The position numbers and the translations under genes were made by a program. From assembly GCA_025529335.1 (NCBI GenBank), contig JAMYHX010000046.1, forward strand, positions 1 through 64,000: DNA of 64,000 nucleotides. Direction: 5' to 3'. The first letter of the stretch is position 1; the number at the start of each line of letters is the position of its first letter. Positions 57,641 through 64,000 of this stretch are shown here, piece after piece. The DNA is from Rhizopus sp. PT2906. Its lineage: Eukaryota > Mucoromycota > Mucoromycetes > Mucorales > Rhizopodaceae. Below the pieces are notes generated by a model. The model did not search any database. It saw only the letters and a list, made by a program, of their open reading frames with translations, and was not told the DNA's origin.

Positions 57641-59729
57641 ATGACGCGCTTTATTTTATTTAATACGACGCAAAATGCTATGTTGTTACTTTTGTTGTCC
57701 TTGATACTACTGCAAGTATATTCATTACCTGGTCGCATGTATCCTGGTACATTTTTATGTAATAAAAGCTACTACTCTATTGATGTATGTTTTTTACAGC
57801 ATGTGCGTACTTAAGTAACAAAATTTACTACTTTTAGAGAAACTCAATATGCAAGCACAAATTCTACAGACCCAGATATCTACTCTCTTGACTTATATTA
57901 CAGCAGCCCTGTATCAGTTAACACCATGAACTTACATTGGAAAAAAGTCCCCCTTAACAACCTTGATCCTGAGAGAAGGGTCAATCCTCAGTTTATAGTA
58001 TTATCTGACAATAGGAGACTGTTCATCGACAGTGGATATGCCATGCATCTGATAAACCATACCATTGTATTCAATTCATATGATAATACTTGGCAGAAAC
58101 TACCAGACTTTTCTGGAGAAAAACAAAGGTATGCTTGATCATAGATAGCCTGATATCTAACAGCTTTACAGAACTGATGGACGTGCAGTAGCTGTGTCTT
58201 CAGATACAGGTGATACTGTTATTATATTTGGTAGTGAAACAGTAAAAGTGTTCCCTATGGTTATTGGAAATAAAACGTAAGAGAATACATATACATGCTA
58301 AAAAACGCTTCAAAACGGTATATTGTAGCGTTGAGTCACATGTTGGTCTCCCTTTACTTAATTGTACAATATATCATACTTCATCCCAGGTAAATAGGCT
58401 GTTTTAGATAAGGAAGCTACCCTCACTTGTTTGTCACAGATCTGGGCTTATCTTTCGCGGCAAATCAATGCGCCACTAGATAAAATTCCTTATGAGCACT
58501 CGGCAACATTCCATCCAAGTTCAGGTATCATATACTACTTTGGAGGAAGAAACTGTGATAGTAAGGACTATGCTACTGTTGCTAGTTTCCGATGGGGCTC
58601 ATATTGATACCAAAAAAATGATATGGGGTCAAAACAATTACATTGCCTCCACTGGAAGTCAATTTCCTTCGAATAGATATGGATTGACAACTGTGCTTGG
58701 TATATACAGCGTTAATATATTACTACATGATAATAATTTAAATGTAGCACCTGATTCTCAGCATATCATCATGTATGGTGGTCATCATGATTCAGAAGAT
58801 AAAAAGAGCATCAAAAATAAGGACATAAGTTGAATCTAAATGGTGCTTCCTGATTTTATGTATACTCTGAACCTCAATAATAGCAAATGGACGCAAGTCA
58901 ACGTAGGGACTGACAACATCGATCTTGTAAGGTCTTATCACTCAGGTATCTCTATCTTTCAGTACATATGTTAAACATACTTAATCGGTATATTCTTAGT
59001 CATTCTAGTAAATACTACATTTTTCATTCTTTTCGGAATGAATGGAGACACTATTTTGTCCACAACTATGCTTACTTATAATGTAATCGATGTATCAAAT
59101 ATATATCAACTTGATTACTATTCTTCTGGTATGATCAACCTAGTCCCTTAACATCTTCCGCACCACTTCCTGACATTGAGCCTTTGTCAGCAGGAGCAAA
59201 GGCTGGTATAGTTGTTGGATCAATTGTGGGCGTAAATCTGTTATTTTTAAAAAAATAGCATTCTTTTACTCATCCTGTTCTCTTCAGGCAGTAGCAATCT
59301 TTGGTGCACTCTTTCTTCTCTATCGTAAAAAAATCAAAAAAGCATATGCAGCCAGTAATCCAGGATCCTGATGAACAGATAATGGACGAAAACAAGGGCT
59401 TGGATTGGAATAATATTGAACGGCAGTACTTTGAGCTAGATGCGCCTTCTACAACAGCAGTAGCAGAATCTGTTTATAGGAATTCTACAGATGAACAAGT
59501 GTTGTCTCCCGACGTTAATCCAGGCAGCCCATACAATATTTTTAAATCAATAGAGAAATCGCAAACGTCGGATGTATTAGCAATCAGTACGATGGAGGGT
59601 TTAGCGCAGACGTTAAACGCGTTAACTACTCACAAAGAGCAAGATATCTTGCAAACGCCAAACGTTCAGGTTATCCACGTAGCAAGAGATCCGTCACAGA
59701 CGCCTGATGCTGTAACAAAGCAACCTTAG
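57641..59729 (+). pseudogene. kelch-repeat, single-pass membrane protein gene, apparently broken
   Basis: Starts with a signal peptide (AMLLLLLLSLILLQVYSLPG). An intron at about 57746-57799 joins PGRMYP to CAYLSNKIYYF. Kelch-like blades follow, with paired motifs such as DIYSLDLYYSSPV, VIIFGSETVKVFP, GIIYYFGGRNCD and HIIMYGGHHDSE. Then comes a membrane segment, AGAKAGIVVGSIVG/AVAIFGALFLLYRKK, and a cytosolic Ser/Thr-rich tail ending at 59729. Frame changes that no intron explains occur near 57834 (where FGG is expected), 58600 and 58833, and perhaps 59127. If the assembly is correct, this is a recent pseudogene. Intact relatives are Mucorales cell-surface kelch proteins of unknown partner. 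Confidence 0.6.
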
Positions 59730-60016
59730 ATTTAGAAACTAATAGAGGTGTGGATGACGTACAGCATCAGGCGTAGAGTACATGACTATGAGCATGTTTT
59801 TTTTGTCCTGTATTAAAATCTTTTTAATGGTCTATTGGTCCCATTTGTCTTTTTGTTTATTTTTGCTGGAGCTTAAAGAAAGCAATAGTGGTTAAGGAAG
59901 CACGTTTTAAAGGCATTATTATATATAGATTCTGTAATAGAGATAAATATATACATCAACTGAAAAAGTTAATAAAAGTGCAAGTATATACTGAAAAAAA
60001 AGGGGGGTGTTTATTA

Positions 60017-60928
60017 TTACTGTGGTATTGTGTCCTTGTGTTCTCCACTGAGTAACCTGTAAAACTCTGTATGTGATTGTTCCATTTCAAAGAGCATCTG
60101 CCTTGCTTGTTCTTCTGTAATCTCATCACTTGCTTTCATTGAATGTAAGGTAATCAACCATTGTCGAATTCTTTGTTTTCCTTCAAAATCAGCAGGCAAG
60201 GTCGGTACTTTATTTAACGATTGGATCAAGTCTGCAAGGATAGGATGAAGTTCATCCACTGCATATCGGTTTAATCGCAGCGTATCCATAAGTGTAATAA
60301 AATGCTAATAACTGGTTAGAATCATGTAGTGTTTTGTTTCTAATAACCTGCTTACTTGAACACTCTCTGCAATGTATTTCGCAGATTTACCCATATCGTT
60401 CTTATTGTCGCCAATAGCATGTTCATAGGTTGCAGGTACACCAATCTTGAACCTATTAAGTGCTGCAGGGCAACTTAACTTTTGTATTTCTCGAGATCCA
60501 TCAGTTACACGTTCTAATACACAAGTTTATGCATAAACAGTTACCTTGTAATCGTTCATAAAGCTTTCAAGGTCTGTTACGGAGTCTGATAGAAAGTTGA
60601 GAGTTGTTTTATATTTTGCGATAAGGTTGGTGCACTGTGGAGTGTATTCTTCTGGTGTAATAGAATCTCTGACAAACGCTTTTTCCAAATGTTCCATCAA
60701 AACAATGATGGAGTAAAGGTCAGCCATGTTGTCATACTTATCTCTTTCTTTATTGTTTGTGAATAAACGAACTTCCTACAGATGCGGCTTTTTAGTCTTA
60801 TAGTCTCTTCTTTCTTTAAGTCATACCTCATCAACATTGATGCCTAATGTACAGTGAATATAGTCTAATTACACAGTATAGTTTACTTGATTACCTTGAA
60901 AATAGCTTGGATTAGACGAGACTTCCAT
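60017..60928 (-). CDS. VPS28: ESCRT-I subunit Vps28
   Basis: Predicted complement join(60017..60304, 60356..60478, 60545..60775, 60827..60843, 60895..60928), 230 aa with the frame closed. The second exon is only 17 nt. Family features: an N-terminal core helix beginning EVRLFTNNKERDKYDNMADL, YSIIVLMEHLEKAFVRDSI, then the linker YKLSCPAALNRFKIGVPATYEH, and the C-terminal four-helix domain LDTLRLNRYAVDELHPILADLIQSL to LITLHSMKASDEITEEQARQML. Vps28 links Tsg101/Vps23 to ESCRT-II and cargo on endosomes, sorting ubiquitinated membrane proteins to the vacuole. The length matches the family. Confidence 0.95.
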
Positions 60929-61885
60929 AATTTAAAGAGAAAATGCCCATAACAACCTCTCAACCAGTCATGAGTTGTTATTCGACAGCACCATTAAAAC
61001 TCCACATCAAGCTTGATAAGAGTGTGTTCCTACAGTCTTTCTGGAAAGTGAAGTCGCACCACAGTACTTTTTCTGTTTTCCATCACTTCCTGTTGCTATT
61101 TATACTCAAGTTTACCCAATATAGATTATACTTATGCAGTCTATTACGTAAATAGGGCTATATTAAAAAAGGATAGGAAACCATGGCAAGTAGCCTCTCC
61201 CCTTTGAATAAAAAAGAGCTTTGCATGTAAAGTCTACTTTTCTGAACGCGTATCAGTTTATTAGATTTTCCCATTACTAAAGCTTGTAACTATCTAGTCA
61301 TAAACTACTTATTTTAATAGCATCCAAGATTTTATATAAAAGGGAGCATGTATACTTCTTGTTCAATAGTCCTTTTTCAAAATAGATCATTTGTGATAAA
61401 AAGTAAGTCATCTACATCTTGTATGTATTTGTTTTGGCGTATTTATTAGATGTGCTGATGCTTATTGCACTTGTGGTCAAGTCTATCTATCTTTTATATG
61501 AGTTTGCTATAGAAGAAGACACTAGTATTACTTTTATTATTGAATGTCTGGTACTTCTGTTTGATAAATATAGAATGTCTTGATGATTTCTCTGTCGCTG
61601 TTACACTCCGTTTTTTGAGTATCCCTTGCAAACCAATAACAAATGCATTTCATGGAGGGCTGTTAGATGTCACCTAGCAACAGGTAGACATAGCAGTAGA
61701 GCATCTTCTAACATCTAATTGATCTATCCCACATTCTTTTATTCATTTATATTCTTAAATGAACTATTTACCAACTAATTAACTTAATTTCTTCCTTTAC
61801 CACGTGTAACCCAATTAAAGGGTCCAGACGTTATTTTGTCGTTTTTGATCCCCCTTTTTCTCTCTTGTTCTTCTTTTTCGTATAA
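60929..61885. promoter_or_regulatory. divergent intergenic region with an X-box/CCAAT pair
   Basis: About 960 bp between VPS28 and the BAR-SH3 gene. GTCACCTAGCAAC at 61669-61681 has the two RFX half-sites (GTNRCC, RGYAAC) spaced by one base, and CCAAT occurs at 61633-61637. A plus-strand 70-codon frame at 60943-61155 is probably not a gene. Confidence 0.45.
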
Positions 61886-63501
61886 ATGATTAAAAATATT
61901 GGTAAATTAAAGCAGGTAAAGTATACAAAGAAAAAATGGCAAAAGAGAGCTTCAACTAAGCACGTACACATATACACAGTGGACAGGTGAAAAACTGGGA
62001 TCAGCCAAGATCACCTTGCAGACTGAAGACTTTCAGCGACTTGAAGTAGAAACAGACAGAAAGAGGATAGCCTTTGAGAAGGTGCATGCAGCAGCTAATA
62101 TTATGCAGACACAGTTAGCCAAACGTAAGCCATCACCTGAGGACAATTATAAGTCAAAGAGGCTACCTGGTGATATCTTGGGCGTGTGTTGGGTTAACTA
62201 TGGTAACGAGTTTAATGGCGATGCATCATTAGGTATGTGTGTATTTAAGAAAGGGAGGAGGATGAGGGATGTAAAAGATGAAAAACTCATGCACATATCA
62301 TAGGTGTCGCCTTGAATAACTTTGGCCATGCTCAGAGTAAATTGGCAGAGTGTCAGGACGACTTTGCCAGTTCGATGAAGTATGATTACTTGGAGAAGTT
62401 GGAAGAAGGCATGAATCAGTTTAAAGAGTATCAAGCACTTCGTAAAAAGCTTGAATCACGTCGATTGGATTACGACGCTAAATTGGCTCGTTTACAAAAA
62501 TCGAAAAAGGAAAAACCGGAGCTTGAACAGGAGATGCAAGCAGCCAAATTAAAGTACGAAGAAACAGAGTACGACGTTATACAAAAGCTGGCGTCGCTAC
62601 AAGAGTTTGAAGACGAGCATTGCATTGCCCTTGAGCACTTGCTGGACTTGCAGATACAGTATCTTAGTCGTTCATTAGAGATTGTGCAGCAAGTAAAATC
62701 AAATTGGGGAAAGGGAACACCTTCAGTTGTGCACGCTAGTAAAACAAAGATGACAGCCGTCTCTCGTATGGATCTGAGTAGACAAGCCAGTACAGATCAT
62801 TTATCACCCAGGCTAGTCCCTTCCAGCACGGTCCGAAAACCATCTCAGGATGACGGTATCCGTCAACCGCCGCCAGTACTACCTCGCAAACGATGTAAGT
62901 TATAGATCATAGAGTCATAATATTTATTAATGATGCTGTAGCACAATCTTCACCACCCAAGAGAAAGGCACTCTATGACTTTACAGCAAACAGCCCTGAC
63001 GAGCTCTCGTTCAAGTCAAACGATATTATTCAAGTAGTAGAGGAGGTTGACGAAGGTTGGTGGTTAGGAGAGCTGGACGGTCGACGGGGCATTTTCCCGG
63101 TCAATTACACAGAGGCGATGACAAACCCGCCCATTCCTGCCAGACCTCCCTTGACATCGTCATCATCTTCACGCAGTCAAATATTTGTGGATGAGCCCGA
63201 AACACTAGCTGAATCACCTTTTACTGACAATTATCGTCGTCCTCAACAATCACCTGCGGCTTCACCTACTCCTCACCGCATTGCACCACCTCCGCCTGCC
63301 TCTCGTACACCGCCTGTCATGCAAACATCCAGAAGCAATACGACCATTCGCACTACACCCAATACACCCCAATTTAAAGTTACCAGCGACTACTTTGGAT
63401 CTGCCCCTTCTGCTTCCGTTTGTGGCGAATGCGGATGCGATGAGTTTGCAGCCAACGTGTTTAAAAAGGGACATTGTAACAATTGCTTCCATAAACATTA
63501 A
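61886..63501 (+). CDS. BAR-SH3 protein with a C-terminal Cys/His motif
   Basis: Predicted join(61886..61915, 61980..62232, 62304..62894, 62942..63501), 477 aa. The first 12 residues (MIKNIGKLKQWT) form a basic amphipathic start like the N-terminal helix of N-BAR proteins. A BAR helical bundle follows to about residue 240 (GVALNNFGHAQSKLAECQDDF; LEQEMQAAKLKYEETEYDVI; EHLLDLQIQYLSRSLEIV). A Ser/Pro linker leads to a standard SH3 domain: KALYDFTANSPDELSFKSND, GWWLGELDGRRGIFPVNY (the WW pair and the PVNY end). The rest is Pro/Ser-rich. The last 25 residues hold CGECGC and HCNNCFHKH, a probable small zinc site. The protein should bend membranes at endocytic sites and bind proline-rich partners. 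Confidence 0.9.
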
Positions 63502-64000
63502 AAAAGAGAAATATCTGTATAACAAAACCGATTTCTGCTGCTGCTGCTTGTATGTAGTATTGCTAGTGATCTTGGTAGACTATGTGCTTGCAAATTTGTT
63601 TATATCAAAGAGGATATCTCTGAAAAAAATCAATAGTATATGTTTAATAGATCAATTTATTACAAAAAATTGTAAATAGTAACTATTAAGTCTGTTCTCT
63701 ATAATCAATATCATTGTTCCATTCAGGGATATTAAATAATTGTGGATAGTCAACTTGCAAACTTATTCATAATCTAGTCCCCTTGTTTACGCTTGTCCAA
63801 TCTATATTTCAAATCGTTCAAAATCATTTTTTACCTTCTCAGTAGTTTAGGATAAAAGCCTCTATGAACTTGATCATACATATTGTCATAATAGATGATC
63901 TCTATTAGTGCCCGCTGACTTGGACAAAAATTCCCTTAATTGGTTCTAGTGAGACTGTAACACCCTGACTTAATCTTTTATAGTGTATCTCTTTTACTGT
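63502..64000. other. 3' flank of the BAR-SH3 gene, no gene seen
   Basis: AT-rich, no recognised exon on either strand up to the window edge. Confidence 0.4.

Noticed and set aside
60943..61155. 70-codon plus-strand frame in the VPS28 promoter
   Set aside because: No homology signal; overlaps the region that must contain the VPS28 promoter.
1..64000. CRISPR arrays, operons, bacterial-type terminators or riboswitches
   Set aside because: None seen; intron-rich nuclear fungal DNA makes them unexpected.

Overview
The window is nuclear DNA of a filamentous fungus, most likely Mucorales (Mucor/Rhizopus group). The evidence is AT-rich intergenic DNA, very compact genes broken by 42-75 nt GT-AG introns, polyglutamine runs, a rhizopuspepsin-type aspartic protease, genes that yeasts lack (AP-4 epsilon, a WRKY-like zinc finger), and Mucorales-type relics of mobile elements. 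All exon joins were worked out by hand from reading frame, splice sites and family conservation. They are predictions, but nearly every multi-exon gene closes to a whole number of codons.

Layout. 1-27.6 kb is gene-dense: PH-domain protein, cold-shock protein, MADS-box factor, AP-4 epsilon, DH-PH RhoGEF, WRKY-like factor, LIM-RhoGAP (Lrg1-like), phosphopantetheinyl transferase, FYVE protein, tail-anchored membrane protein, Zn2Cys6 factor, choline-transporter-like protein, dihydrouridine synthase and secreted aspartic protease. 27.6-36.2 kb is a gene-poor graveyard of mobile DNA: a Tc1-type transposase with two lesions, a decayed Fanzor-like (TnpB-related) C-terminus, and a decayed Ndc10/Crypton-like gene. 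36.2-43.5 kb returns to housekeeping genes: glutathione S-transferase, transaldolase and a CSC1/OSCA channel. 43.7-46.4 kb holds fragments of a repeat-family gene and a second broken DDE transposase. 48.2-51.5 kb carries the sorting nexin Mvp1 and a C2H2 factor. 51.5-57.6 kb is mostly non-coding, and near its end has a tandem RFX/CCAAT promoter-like module followed by a GC-richer, hairpin-dense stretch. 57.6-64 kb has a kelch-repeat membrane protein gene that looks broken, VPS28 and a BAR-SH3 protein.

Themes. Several genes serve membrane traffic and Rho signalling (AP-4 epsilon, Mvp1, Vps28, FYVE, BAR-SH3, RhoGEF, RhoGAP); there is no operon-like logic, but several pairs are divergent with very short shared promoters (70 bp between 20396 and 20467). 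The two signals most worth following are the structured RNA candidate at about 57.05-57.43 kb, which carries TAACCCTA (complement of the TTAGGG-type telomere repeat) beneath a tandem X-box/CCAAT promoter, and the Fanzor-like relic lying between a Tc1 relic and a Crypton-like relic.
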